Shown here one piece after another: positions 21,484 through 33,383 of a DNA stretch of 64,000 nucleotides (its first letter is position 1; every line of letters starts with the position of its first letter). This DNA comes from Morinoia aosen. Its lineage: Eukaryota > Arthropoda > Malacostraca > Amphipoda > Talitridae. The translations under genes and the position numbers were made by a program. The notes beneath the pieces are model-generated. The model worked only from the letters and a program-made list of their open reading frames with translations. It made no database searches and was not told the origin of the DNA. The stretch covers positions 6,073,177 through 6,137,176 of the forward strand of contig CM059559.1 in the NCBI GenBank assembly GCA_030386875.1, in the 5' to 3' direction.

Positions 21484-22145
21484 GGTCAATGTGAAGTTTA
21501 AAGCAAACACGGAAAATAATTACTTGATTCCAAAGAATCACTAAAGGAACCCATTTAGGAACATTTTACAAGAAAGACATTCTGCTAGCTGATGCATTAT
21601 ATTCGAATTATTGAACTTTGAAGTTAACCTTTGCGCCCAAAGGAAACGAGCGGGCAAAACGGAATTTAATTAACGGAAGCTATTACAAACGTAAAGAGGT
21701 TGGGTCGTGAGGGGGAGGCACGGTTCTTCTAGTGAAAATTATAAATAAAGCTTCTAACCCACCCGTTAGGTTGATGACAGCAATCTTGTTGACAACGGCG
21801 CCGCCCATGGTGGTCGCCATCTTGGAGCCCATGTATAGAAGATTGCAGTTGTCATCCTAATGGGTGGGGTAGAAGCTTTATTTATAATTTTCACTAGAAG
21901 AACTGTGCCTCCCCTTCACTATCCAACCTCTTTACGTTTGTAGAAGGGGGTTTAGCTTCCGTTATTAATTAAATTCCATTGCTTCCTTTTGCATGTAAAG
22001 GCCAGCTTCAAAGTTCAATAATTTGAAAATAATGCATCAGCAAGCAGAATGTCATTCATGTAAAATGTTCTTGAATGGGCTCCTTTAGTGATTCCTGGGA
22101 TATGAATTATTATCTTCCATGATTGCATTAAACTTCACATTGACC
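21484..22145. mobile_element. Palindromic MITE family 3 with a family 2 foldback in its centre
   Basis: The ends GGTCAATGTGAAGTTTAAAG and TTAAACTTCACATTGACC are inverted copies; the internal mirrored blocks include AATCACTAAAGGAACCCATT, GACATTCTGCT and AACTTTGAAGTT. The centre is occupied by a foldback at about 21680-21950. The closest relative is 34657-35332, with the same internal foldback at the same place, so the composite may transpose as a unit. Confidence 0.8.
21680..21950. mobile_element. Foldback MITE family 2, long form
   Basis: Same terminal arms as 20504-20631, plus a second mirrored block (AATAAAGCTTCTAACCCACC ... GGTAGAAGCTTTATTT) and a central GGCGCCGCCCATGGTGG core. On the minus strand the core contains AAGATGGCGAC, close to the YY1/Pho consensus AANATGGCGGC. 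Confidence 0.8.
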
Positions 22146-22155
22146 TTGAAAAGTC

Positions 22156-22842
22156 CGGTCCAAAGAATCACTGAAGTAACAAATTTAAAAACGTTTTACT
22201 AGAATGACATTCTATTCACTGATGCATTATTTTTGAGTTATTCAAGTTTGAAATTTTTGTGTTCCATAGCTGTTCTAGTCAGTTGCGTACTTGAGCTGTT
22301 GGAGTACGTTTGGGTACTTTGTAATTTATTATGAGCCAACCCTGCGGAGCCTGAACCCACTTCTAGGATGTTTTAGTTAATAACATAATAAAGGTTATTA
22401 CCCAAAATTATTAGGACTGGGGTAGTAAATACTGATATTGATATACAGTTGATATGTTTCAAAATGGTGGCCATTGTAGGTGTCTGCGGCGGGTGTTCAA
22501 AATCGTAGGAGTGAATACCCTAGATTCAAGTATTCACTATCACAGTCCTACTAATATTTTTGGGTGAAAACCTTTATTGTGTTAACTAAAACATCCTAGA
22601 AGTTAGTTCAGGCTCCACGGAAGTGGCTAAAAATAAATTACAAAGCACCGAAACATACTCTAACAGCTCAAACGCACGACGGTTTTTGCTGTTTGGATGA
22701 AATTTGAAAATTGAATAACATGAAAATAACACATCAGCAAGCAGAATGTCATTCACGTAAAAGTTATTAAATGCGTTTCTTTAGCGATTCTTTGGAACGG
22801 AATGTTCAATTTCCTTGAATGAGTTAAACTGAATATTGACAA
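22156..22842. mobile_element. Palindromic MITE family 3, diverged copy
   Basis: CCAAAGAATCACTGAAGTAA ... GACATTCTATTCACTGATGC on the left is mirrored by GCAAGCAGAATGTCATTC ... TTTAGCGATTCTTTGG on the right. The centre carries its own mirrored blocks (ACTTCTAGGATGTTTTAG against CTAAAACATCCTAGAAGT; AATAAAGGTTATTACCC against GGGTGAAAACCTTTATT). Immediately adjacent to the previous family 3 copy. A relative with the same inner blocks forms 33384-34433. Confidence 0.7.
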
Positions 22843-23585
22843 AATGGAGTATGCAATGCTAGGTTTATCATGGCTGAACCCAAAAATTTGGAATTGCAGA
22901 TAGTGACTGTGATCATTTCTTGATAAAATTTCAAACTAATTTAAGCTCTTCTAACTGAAAGCAAATTTAATGGACCAGTATATTGATTTTGATGTAACTT
23001 TAAAATTAAATGCCTCAAAACTTACCAAATGTAGTTATTTTTAATACAAAGATTGAAGGCAAGAGATATTTGAGTTGTGAAACATTTGTGTAGGTGTTCT
23101 CTCATAGTAGTTGCAGTTGTACTAACTCCCCAGCACCAAATCCGCAACATTAGTGATTCTCTCATTGAAATTGTACAACGCAAGTTATGATCACAGCTCT
23201 CTTGAGGCTTCAATTCATATTTTCCTTATCTCTCAAAACTGCGTGTCATCTGCTGCTGTGGAAAATTAAGCAGATGCTTCACTGAAATTTATACTTTGAA
23301 GAATCATTGGAATTTTAAACTTGGTATTTTTGATAATTGCTTGCTAAATGTGGAATAACTACCATAAGTTATTGATATTTAGTGTTGTGTATGCTGTAGA
23401 TTGCTCAAGAACATGACTAAGCTATCATTAGACTTTTCTCACATGTTATTTACCTTGGACATTTTTACCTATTTCAAACGTAGCAAATTTTGTAATTCAT
23501 TGTTACTTGTAGAATACTTGCCAATCTTAATTCTGATGTATTTTTCATTGAATGAATCAATCTAATACTTGAATTTCGTGAGCAG
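22843..23585. other. Remainder of calreticulin intron 1
   Basis: AT-rich sequence between the transposon cluster and exon 2; no exon or repeat supported. Confidence 0.5.
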
Positions 23586-23707
23586 ATGGCTGGGAGTCAC
23601 GATGGGTCCAGTCCAAACATTCTGGCAAGGAGTTTGGCACCTTCAAGCTGTCTGCTGGCAAGTTCTATGGAGATGCTGAGACCAGCAAAGGCATTCAGAC
23701 ACCCGAA
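23586..23707 (+). CDS. Calr: Calreticulin, exon 2 (N-domain)
   Basis: Acceptor TTTCGTGAGCAG|AT supplies the last two bases of Asp30, and the exon runs D-G-W-E-S-R-W ... G-I-Q-T-P-E to residue 70, closing at GAA|GTGAGT in phase 0. The W-E-S-R-W-V-x-S and K-F-Y-G-D phrases are conserved in the N-domain jelly-roll that forms the glycan-binding site. Phase agrees with exons 1 and 3. Confidence 0.95.
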
Positions 23708-24554
23708 GTGAGTGGGTTTTGATGCAAGTGCTGTTTTCTTAAGAGGATTAGAAAATGTAGCTGCCAAAAAATACTTCTGTGAGTTGTATAGTTCAAAGTT
23801 TTCATTTCATGATTGGTGAAGAGGGAAGCATGCACTGCTTCTATTTGCCTCAGGAGTGGTTTCTTGGCTTCTTTAAATGTTATATTTATTGCTGAAGAAA
23901 TGCAAGTGAATTTTATTTTAAACAACATGGATGGGATTAATAATCACTAAATGTTATTTCTAGTATATCAATGATTTTGAATAGATGAAGTTAGTGGAGT
24001 TGATGTACTGAACTCGGTTGTTGAATGTATTCTTTCATTTCAATTTCTGCCAGCAGAGATGAGCTATAATATTTTTTATTAGTATGATGTATTTCAGTTG
24101 AAATAATTTTTATCATTGGTTTTTGATGTTATAAATGCTATAGGTGAACTGGTCATTAAAATATTGTCCCTCAATTTTTTATTAAACCTTAGTGTTGAGA
24201 TGTTTTGCTTAATTGTTAGTGTTACAATGCAACCATTACAAAATATGCTAAAGGCATCCAAATGAGACTAGAATCAACAGCTAGATACTTTCCTTTTCCC
24301 ACCGAGGGTTACTTCTAAAGTTGTTGTAGTTGTCAATTGAATATCTCGGTATGTTGAATTTTTCATTCATAATATATTGAACATCAGCTTTGATTTCTGA
24401 AACTTCAGATTTTAATTTGAAAAAAAAAAACTAACGAGCACAATGTTGCTGCATTTCAATGCACTCCTTTACTATTTACACATGATGTGATCTGATGTGA
24501 GAAGTTTGTTGCGGAGTCTTGAATCAAATCGTTAATTGAGCTATGACATTGCAG

Positions 24555-24741
24555 GATGCCCGGTTTTATGGACTATCAACCAAGTTTGAGCCCTTCAGCA
24601 ACGAGGCAAAGCCTCTGGTGATCCAGTTCAGCGTGAAGCACGAGCAGAACATAGATTGTGGTGGTGGCTACCTCAAGGTGTTCGACTGCTCCTTGGATCA
24701 GAAGGACATGCACGGAGAATCTCCCTATCTCATCATGTTTG
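24555..24741 (+). CDS. Calr: Calreticulin, exon 3 (N-domain signature)
   Basis: Acceptor GACATTGCAG|GAT, phase 0 in; it encodes residues 71-132 and leaves phase 1 at TTTG|GTGAGG. It carries the family signature K-H-E-Q-N-I-D-C-G-G-G-Y at residues 98-109; Cys105 is the first half of the conserved N-domain disulfide. Lys/Tyr residues in K-H-E-x-N and G-G-G-Y contribute to the glucose-binding pocket in known calreticulins. Confidence 0.96.
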
Positions 24742-25362
24742 GTGAGGCTTGCCTTCGTTTTTTATAGAATCATTCGTTTTGAAAGGCCTCCAAGACTGAG
24801 GAAGAAATGCGTTCGTAATTCATGTATTAATGCAGAATAACTTGCACTCAAGAAATTGCATTGCATTAAGAGTGTACATACTTGATAAAAATTTTGGCAC
24901 ATCATGTGTGTTCAATCTACTTAACTGGTGTTGTAGGTGGCAAAGGTGCTCCTGAATGGCCTTTCAATGCTCGTGGAATGAAGGATACAAAAACTCGTCG
25001 ACAAAATGGGGTTCGTTTGAACAAATATGTTAGGAAAGGAGTGTGAAGCATTTCATGATCATGTATAGGGTTAGTTGACAGTCAGGGTCCCTTTTCAGTA
25101 CGCTATTTGAAGATGCATATTGTCACGCTTAATAATGGTTCTGCACGTTAGGGTATTTGTTAGAAAACGTAGTTTGAGGTAAAAATTAGGAGACATTCAC
25201 TTAGAGCTGTTGATGAATAGCAAACTGATAGCATTATTTTTTTATAGAGAGCACTTTCTGATTTACAAAAAGCTGTGACAAGATTGTCTAGTTTAGTAAA
25301 TCGGAAAAGGAGTCATTTGGTGCAGTGAGGGTGAGTGACCACATTGAGCTTGAGTGGCTTAA

Positions 25363-27479
25363 CCCAGCAGAGCCCAATGACTACATATGTAGTCCAAAAT
25401 TAAATTTATAGCCACAAGCCTCCAATCTGCTATACGGATAAGTAATTGGTTTCATTGCATAGAAATAACCACGAAGTATGTCTACAAACAATATAAATCT
25501 TGTTTGTTGAAAATTTAAAATTTTATTCGCGAATGAAGTTACTGTTTTTCCAGATTTTCGAGAATTGCTAAGTGGGTTATGTAATTTTGTTGCTACTTGC
25601 TACACTAGGCCGGTATTGTTGTGGTAGACAGTTAGATAAGCTGTCACATGTCCGAAGGGCAGGGCGAGTGTATCCAGATATCATGCCTGTGACAAGTTTG
25701 ACTTTCAGGTGATTTGAAACTTGGATGACTACATTTGTAGTTATTGGGCATATGAGGGGTCGATTCGTATATGAAACACTTGTTCCTATATATTGATATT
25801 CTAGATAAAATATCTAGTTTAATTTGCTCTAACAACTTTCTAAAGGGAAATAAACATTTTATATTGTACGAACTATAATGTTTTTCTAAAAATCATGTAA
25901 AATTTTTTAGGATACCTCTTCCCATATCAATTTTCTATGGAGCAAATGTTCACAACACATTTCTCCAAGATGCAATTGAAGAAGCTGTTGAAGTTGATGG
26001 CACTGTTGATATAGCGATAACTATTTCTCATGGTGGCGTTAACGGAACCAACGTAGAAGACATTGATGAAGATAATTTACAAGCTGGTGCAATGCCAAAT
26101 GAAGTGGAGAGCTGGAAACAGAATGATGCAATACAGGATGATGCTCTCCAATGCAGGAGAGCTGGAGACTATGCATTACACTGAAGCTAAAGATGAAGCA
26201 CCAGGAGAGGTCCAATCTCATTCTAAGAAAAGGAAATTAGTCACCCCTAATGCGAAGACCTCACATTTCCCTCCGGAAAAAAATAAAATAAATTCTTCTG
26301 ATGAGACAGACGCAAATAAAATTCTAGTCAACAATCATCCTGAAATGGTAATGGCGTCGAAATGGCAGATATTTGAAAAGGTATTCAAAAATATCCCTGA
26401 TCACTTGGTTGTGGAAACAAACAGGTATGCTCAACAGAAAAATGACCATATCTGTAAAATGGAGAAGAATGAGATGAGAAATTTTATTTGCCTACTCATT
26501 TTATCTGCATACAACATTGGGCTAAATTTTTGCGACTACTGGAATAAATCTTTTGATCTTGAATGCAATGCATTTTCGGAATGTAAGAGTCACAATAGAT
26601 TTAACAAATAAAATCCACGTTTCATTCATACTGGTAATAATCAACCTCTTGGGGGTGATGGAATCGTTGAAATAGCAAATGTTTCTCCTTTATGTGCTAT
26701 TTTGAATGAGAGTCAACGTATGTTGGGAGTGGAAAATGAAAATCATGCAATTGACCAGTCCATGGTACTATACTTTGAGCGCCATTCTCATAAACAATTT
26801 ATACGCAGTAAACTTATCAGATTAGGGTACAAGCTCTGAGTAATAACCAATTCTAGGGAAATGCCTTACTATGTTAGCATTTATGAGGGTAAAGGTATGA
26901 GCGAGTCCGTAGATCCGCTTGGAAAGCGCGTAGTTGATGAATGCGTAACTGTTTGTACAATAGCAAGTCATCACATTTTCTTCGATAACTTCTTCTCATC
27001 GTATGATTTGATTCTTCGTCTATGAGAAAAGGGAAATAAAGCAACGGAAACTATTAGAAACAATCGTCTCAGTGTTTGCCCACTAACTTCAATCGATAAA
27101 ATGAAAAAGAAAGAAGATCATAGAGTATAAAGTGTTTCCTTTTATTTTGGTAGAGCTATTTTTATTACCCTTCAATGCTCTCATTGTATTTTTGCCAAAG
27201 TTTATTTTATAAATCGTTTTTTTTCTCTTTTATAAACTATGTGTTTCAGTTTATAACAACTTTCCAGAAAGAAATGAAGAATAATAAATGATGGAGTCAG
27301 TGATGCTCATTTTACTGCCCAAAGCCCAATGACTACATATGTAGTCATGCATCAAAATCATACTAAGAATGAAAATAGGCTAATGATACTTCATAAATAT
27401 ATGAAAAGACATATAATTAGCTATATTTCATGATGTGAACATAACTGAACAAGTCTGAAGGTGTTTGGGTGCTGCTGGG
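25363..27479. mobile_element. piggyBac-like DNA transposon, full length, in calreticulin intron 3
   Basis: A 2.1 kb element flanked by TTAA on both sides (25359-25362 and 27480-27483), the target site of piggyBac transposases. Its ends are inverted: CCCAGCAGAGCCCAATG at the left and, read inward from the right, CCCAGCAGCACCCAAAC. Subterminal GACTACATATGTAGTC palindromes occur at 25379-25394 and about 27330-27345, with a weaker inverted relative near 25727-25752. The internal transposase is broken, so the element is dead unless mobilised by a relative. Its ends look nearly intact. Confidence 0.9.
25912..27129 (+). pseudogene. piggyBac-type transposase pseudogene (DDE_Tnp_1_7 family)
   Basis: Plus-strand remnants of a transposase that cuts and pastes at TTAA. 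The N-terminal part (I-P-L-P-I-S-I-F-Y-G) is in one frame up to about 26180. A frameshift near 26150-26180 moves the homology to the frame of 26063-26611 (N-F-I-C-L-L-I-L-S-A-Y). In-frame stops follow at 26609-26611, at 26837 (replacing an expected Trp in G-Y-K-L-x-V-I), at about 27023 and at 27127-27129. The catalytic-core phrases A-I-D-Q-S-M-V and H-H-I-F-F-D-N-F-F-S-S are still readable, as is the later N-N-R-L-S-V-C-P-L. A full-length relative would be expected to have about 500-600 residues and a Cys-rich C-terminus; the latter is not seen here. Confidence 0.88.
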
Positions 27480-27595
27480 TTAAGTTTTGACCATGAATAC
27501 ACCTTTTTTACATCGCAGTTTTTTCAGTTTGGTTCTCGTTTATTAGCAGGAGACAATAATAGACATTTCTCTTCACGAAAATCGATGAACGAAGA

Positions 27596-27905
27596 AGAAA
27601 AAGCTCCAATCTCGAGCCCGTAAGAGGATAGAACTATTGTATCTATGGGAATTGGCACGCACACTGCAGTTAGGTATTTTTTGTTGAAATGAAATGTTTA
27701 TGCTAAGGACCATTTTTTTCGGATCAGTGTCTTTTAAAGCACCTACTTTCTTAAGCTTGTTTCATGATCTTTTCTAAACTTAATTTTTTGTGCTCCGTGT
27801 GCATAGATTCCGTGTTCTCTGAACTTCATATTAAATGGTGCCCTCCTCTTTTGAAAGCTTTTGTTGCTGTTAGGGGGCTTAAATAGACATCTAATTTAAT
27901 TCTGA
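27596..27905 (+). mobile_element. Interspersed retroelement-like repeat (family R), diverged copy
   Basis: Shares with the copies at 40.1 and 45.2 kb, in the same order, GAACTATTGTATCTATGGGAA, GTTGAAATGAAATGTTTATG, AAGGACCA..TTTTTTCGG, CATAGATTCC, TTAAATGGTGCC and a final GGCTTAAATAGACATCTAA. Located in calreticulin intron 3. The family has no tRNA-like head that I can see; a SINE or a truncated LINE tail are both possible. Confidence 0.7.
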
Positions 27906-28711
27906 CTGAACGTATGAGGTTCCGAGTGCGTGGGAGAGCGTATGTGCATTGATTTCTAGAATGAGTTACAGAGAATGAGAGGTACTGGGAATATCGTCAT
28001 GTTAGGAAGTTTACACTTGCCTAATAACGCTTATGAAAGCTTATTTTTGATGGTTGTCGATAAAAGTAATACCTACTTGCTGAGAGAATAAGAAACGAGG
28101 GATTATGTAAGAAAAGTTCTTGCATTGAAGTTGTGCGTTGTGAAGGGGGAGAGTGAAATAGCAAAGGTGGGATGCTCAAGATCAGCATTTTAAACGTACT
28201 CTATCTCTTACCTTAGTAGTTTTTGTGTAATTTTTGCATTAGTACATAGATTTTGGAAGAAGCTTATTTTTCGCCAAGGTAGCAGAGTAATTCATCTCTG
28301 GGAGGAGGAGGGCATAGGATAGGCAACAGGTTCACATGGGTTGGGTCTGTCTATCCTATGCCATGGGGATTTGCATTTCCACGGTAAACGTTTCCTCAAC
28401 TTGAATCGATAATTTTCCTTTCAGTTTTCGTGCCTTTCTTGTTATTCTTCTTCTCTCTTTCAACTTGCTGTCAGTGTGATGGGGTTGCTGTTTGGGAACC
28501 GATTTTGGGGTTAGATTCCCTCATTTTCTAGTCGGTAGTTTATGGTTCTTTCTCATGTGCCTATTAGATCGCCTTTGCTGTAGCTAGGGATTCAGAAACC
28601 AGTTAGTAAAATTAGTTTTTCAAATATTAGTTGTAATTTGTTTTTTATTCAATTTTATCTGATCATAACTAACGAAATTTAGCTCAACAACGCCTATTTC
28701 TTTCGTTACAG

Positions 28712-29538
28712 GGCCTGACATTTGCGGACCTGGCACCAAGCGCGTTCACGTCATTTTCAGCTACAAGGGCCAAAACCATCTGATCAAGAAAGAAATCCGC
28801 TGCAAGGACGACGTCTTCTCTCACCTGTACACCCTCATTGTCAATCCAGACAACACCTACGAAGTTTTAATCGACAACGAGAAGGTAGAGTCCGGCGAGC
28901 TCGAGGCTGACTGGGACTTCCTTCCTCCCAAGGAAATAAAGGACCCTGACGCAAAGAAGCCTGAGGACTGGGATGACCGTGCCACCATCCCTGACCCTGA
29001 TGACACAAAACCAGAGGACTGGGACCAACCCGAACACATTGCTGACCCTGACGCGACCAAACCCGAGGATTGGGACGATGAAATGGACGGCGAGTGGGAG
29101 CCTCCCATGATCGACAACCCTGATTACAAGGGAGAGTGGAAGCCAAAGCAGATCGACAACCCCGACTACAAGGGCGCCTGGATTCACCCCATGATTGAGA
29201 ACCCCGAATACTCTCCTGACTCATCTCTGTACCTGCGCAAGGAGATCTGTGCCGTCGGTCTGGACTTGTGGCAAGTCAAATCTGGTACCATCTTCGACAA
29301 CTTCCTCATCACCAATGACATCGAAGAGGCCAAGAAGATCGGAGAAGAGACCTGGGGAGCGATCAAGGATGCTGAGAAGAAAATGAAGGATGAGCAGGAC
29401 GAGGAGGAAAGGAAGAAGGCTGAAGCCGAAGCAAAGGCCGCTGGAGATGCTGAGGATGATGAGGACGAGGACGAAGATGACGACGATTTAGACATTGACA
29501 TGGGCGACGACTCGGAGCCAGAGCATGATGAGCTTTAA
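28712..29538 (+). CDS. Calr: Calreticulin, exon 4 (N-domain end, P-domain, acidic C-domain, HDEL)
   Basis: Acceptor TTTCGTTACAG|GG, phase 1 in; it encodes residues 133-407. The second signature I-M-F-G-P-D-I-C-G straddles the exon 3/4 junction; Cys137 pairs with Cys105, and Cys163 is the usual third cysteine. From about residue 208 come three type-1 P-domain repeats (P-D-x-x-K-P-E-D-W-D) and then three type-2 repeats (G-x-W-x-P-x-x-I-x-N-P-x-Y), the arm that recruits ERp57-class oxidoreductases. A Lys/Glu helix and an Asp/Glu-rich low-affinity calcium-binding tail follow, then H-D-E-L, the ER retrieval signal, and TAA. No break or missing element is seen. Confidence 0.98.
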
Positions 29539-32500
29539 TTCATCCTCATATTCTTATTAAATTCAAATTACATAGTTTTGTGTATGCTTTTTCATCTGTG
29601 CAAGTTGTTACCTGTAACTTCGCAGAGTATTTAAACGTGTTTTTATTTTTGGATTCTAGCACCACCGTTGCTTTAAAATTGCATCGAATCGTAGCTATTC
29701 ATTGTTTTTCTGTTATTTATTTGAATCAAAATTAGATTGATATATTGGCGATAGAGAGTGATGGCTCTCATCATCAGAGCTGCTGCCGAATATTTTGTAG
29801 CAAAGGAGGCATTAAACAGTGCAGCCATCATGTGGAGGTGGAGTTAGTGTATGTATTGTGTGGTGTCTCGGGAGGAATGTCTGCGTCAAAGAATGGGGTG
29901 ACCGATTTTTGCTATTCGATGTATAAGATAGCGCTCATTAGGGGCTTAACATACATAATCATTAGTGTGCGTGCCTGGATGTGTGATAGCTTCATTCTCA
30001 TCACCCAACTCATGAGCATCCGTTACTTCATCTTCATAATGTTTAAAGTTGATCATGTGTACCAACGGATTTTGCACTAATCGAATGTGTAAACTTGGAT
30101 CCTCCGTCGTTATTCGTGTGATTGAATTTACAGTAAAATATTTAAAATATAATTTACTAGTTTCTTCCTTGGTTACTTGGGCTCTGTACGTGTTACCACG
30201 TACGTTCTTTCCTCGCGGTAGTAAATAAGATTGAAATGGCGGTTCGTGTTACTACCGACTAAAGAAGGCATGCATAATTTTTCTATCTATTTTTGGATGT
30301 TGAGCTTGCCAGTTGTTTTGAATTGAAAAACCTGTTGAGGATAGGGGAAACTAATCTGGTCGAACTCGCTTGACCTTGCGCAAAACTCAATTTTCTACAC
30401 GTGCAAATACCTCATTACTTGGACTCGACCGTGTCCAAAATTTGACCAACTATCTTAACTCTTACAAATGATCATGTGTTCATATTTACTTAAAGCGATA
30501 TTTGCTTAAAATTGCCAAAAAGTTGTATGGCTCCTCGAGTCTGTTAGCAAGCGAGTTAGGTAAGAGCTGAACATGCAGTCCTATGACACAACGGGCATAA
30601 CACTTAGTGTCACTACACCACTTCGTATGTCTTGTAGAGATAATCCCTCTTAACTCGTCTATCCGTTAACTGGCGAATCCTTAAGATTTCTCAAATGATG
30701 GCGGCGGCGGTGGCTGCTGCTGCTACTATTACTACTACTTCCTGGGTTAACGCACAGTCGAAGTAGAATGGGCTTAATTTTTCCCGGGTTTTCTTTTTAG
30801 CCAGCAAAAGACGCCGTTTCGTAGCCAAATACTTTTCAGCAATTGAGAACGCTTTTACCTTGTGTTCGGCGCTTACTTTAATGTGTAATATAATGGAAAA
30901 TTTTCATTGAGGGAGGTGTGTGTGAAAATCCTGTTGCGAATGCAATTTTGAACGTCGCCTAATCACTTCGAAGTATTACCGAACAGAGGCTATAATTTAC
31001 AGGTCTCCTGCACTACGGTCGCCCAATTAAAACAGCAGCATACAAAGGTATGTTGGTTCAATATGAGTGTGTGTGCCATGAGAATGCGAGAATCGCTCGT
31101 TTAAAAACTCATTTGGATGAACTATAAACATCGATGGAACCTTGTTACTGCCCGAAAACAAACTTCAAAATTTGACATGCGTATTGACCTCTCAGAAAAA
31201 TGTTTGCTTCGCTTCAAACGACATGATAACCGAAAGGTGAACGTTATTCAAGCGTGGAAAAATGTAGTTAAGAATGATTGAACAGCATTGATCTGGGAGG
31301 ATGCGTGTTTGTGTAACGAGATGAATGTAGTAAAACTGAGGTGAAACTGGAATAAGCTATCATTCATGTTCGGGTAGTTATAGGCAGGTGATCTTGGCCT
31401 CTGCAGAACATTTTGAACTCGAGATGTGAGGGCCATCTGATACTGCATTGCCTTATAATTCTTTATATTCCATTTCTGTGAAGTTAGCTTTTTTGTTTAT
31501 CGACTTTGTTTCTAGCAATTCAGGGAACACTTTGAAAAATGTGGAAACTTCATTTCCAACAATCTTAAGAATTTCTTGAGTTGAAAGTAGTTGAATTAGA
31601 TAGTGACCTACAGATGACATCCTCAACTTTTTTCTTTTTTTACATGTCTTGGTTTAGGGAAATTAAAGATACCAATACGTTTACTGAGCAGTTCACTAAA
31701 GCGAGCTTCACAATTTTTGCCTGCAAGTTCAGTCAGCATAAGAAATGTAGTTGACATGGATGTCCTGGCGTTTCTATCTTCAAGACCTCTTGAGCTGTAA
31801 AACTGAGATGTATTTACCTCTACATCAATTGAATTGATTATATTATAAGTTAGCTTTATCCTCCTCAACCACAACAGAAAGTGGTCCGAAGAGGAGTGGA
31901 AGTGTCATTTGGACAATGAAATTGACGTATGCTTAAAGCATCCCCACACCGAGCCCTGATGAACAGCATGCTTGAAGAACGTTCATGAAATAAGGTGAAT
32001 GTTGTTGTACGAAGTAAAAGATACTGAAAAATGGACAAAAGTCAACTTAAAATAAGCTCGTTCGTAGTGAAAGAAAAACCTATTTTGTTATACCATAATT
32101 AAGGGCTTTTGAACCGTCCCCTTGAGACTTATCTTCCCCTGGGAAGAACTAACTCCTGTAGATACTATAGTTGCATCATCCAGAGGGAATCAAATGATCC
32201 TTTCACAAATTAACCTTTATCTCTTGAGTTGGTTTAGCTGAATTAGAATATATCATGGGAAAAAATGTGTGAATGATGACGGACAAAATGGCGTGCAGAA
32301 AATGGTACCTAGAAATTCATATCCAAATATGTTGAACGTAAAACCTAACACGATCAATGTTTTTATGAGTTAATATTGACTTGGACGCGTTATTTTGAAG
32401 TATATTTCACTTGATAAAGAACAATGAGGAAATTATGAACCACTACCGCGATGTAAAGGTTAAATGTAAAAAAACGTATTTCTGCATGAAATTTGAAGCA

Positions 32501-32798
32501 AATTCCAACAAAGGCTTTATGGAACTCATCGGAGAGAATTGAATCCTCCAATAATCAAAATGTTCTGATAATTTATTTTACGTTATTGCTGAGTTTGTCA
32601 CTGTGAAGCACGACGTTCACAGCAAACTTCTTTTCAGAGGAGTTCAAAATTTAAAGATTTGTTAGAGGTGTTACTGTCAATTCAGTTGTGGAAGGAAAGA
32701 AAAACTTAGATTCCATCTTGTCTCTTGAAACGTACATATAATTTTTAGTCCACATTATCAACTAGTGCATCTCGTCAGTAGCAATTTCCTCGAGTCAG
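29539..32798. other. Calreticulin 3' UTR and intergenic region; no further gene seen
   Basis: I cannot place the polyadenylation site; near-AATAAA words occur around 29.56, 30.13 and 30.22 kb but none is the exact hexamer in a convincing setting. A 111-codon frame at 29745-30080 falls in the presumed UTR and looks random. A triplet repeat, GGC then TGC then TAC units, occupies 30699-30741. The rest is AT-rich with no supported exon. Confidence 0.45.
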
Positions 32799-32936
32799 GG
32801 AAATTTTATTTTGTTGGCGCAAGGTCGTCATGACAACCGCGGAACTAGTGAGGTCACTCACGGTCACGGTTTCTCACGGTCCACTTCTACGGTAACTACA
32901 ACTGTGGGTAGTGGGAGCGAGTTGATGCAAGCGCAG
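32799..32936 (+). CDS. Putative upstream exon of gene C (Ser/Thr-rich)
   Basis: A GC-richer island with acceptor TCCTCGAGTCAG|GG and donor CAAGCGCAG|GTGCGT. The open frame (G-N-F-I-L-L-A-Q-G-R-H-D ... S-E-L-M-Q-A-Q) is 46 codons, phase 0 in and phase 0 out. The next credible plus-strand exon, at 37734, also begins in phase 0, giving ...E-L-M-Q-A-Q|A-Y-L-A-H-L-K-K. The 4.8 kb intron between them is full of transposons. No start codon is certain, so the gene probably begins further upstream. Confidence 0.45.
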
Positions 32937-33383
32937 GTGCGTTCAATGGACAGTGTTTGTTGGCCAAAATGTTTCAAGGACTTAAAAATTACCTAAGATA
33001 TATACTGCATTGATACTGTATCAGGCCCAATTTCCGTGTTACACTAGAGGACTTCGTTTTTTTCTACGACCTTAGTCGTGTACGACTAAGAATGAGTTCG
33101 TCTCCGGAAGCAATTCAGGTAAGCTTCAGGTAAAATTTCGGTCGATATTTACTTTGATGCGCTTACGGCATTTAGAAATTTGGTTCCCTAGAATCACTAA
33201 AGAAGCACATTTAAGAACGTTTCCAATGAAAGACATTTTGCTCGCTAATGCATAATTTTCGAGGAAAATAGTTATGTTCTGGAAGGAATAACATTATATT
33301 GTCGGTTGAGTAGTCGCGGGAAAAAACAGCATCAGTTTAGGTAAGTTAAGGTAAGCTATATTAAGGTTTATTTAGGTTAGTTT

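Noticed and set aside
24658..24840. Alternative plus frame over calreticulin exon 3
   Set aside because: Out of frame with the conserved N-domain signature and runs into the intron.
29184..29501. Minus-strand Ser-rich frames opposite calreticulin exon 4
   Set aside because: Shadows of the acidic C-domain codons (GAG/GAC read backwards).
29745..30080. 111-codon frame downstream of calreticulin
   Set aside because: Falls in the 3' UTR, no family resemblance, composition like its AT-rich surroundings.
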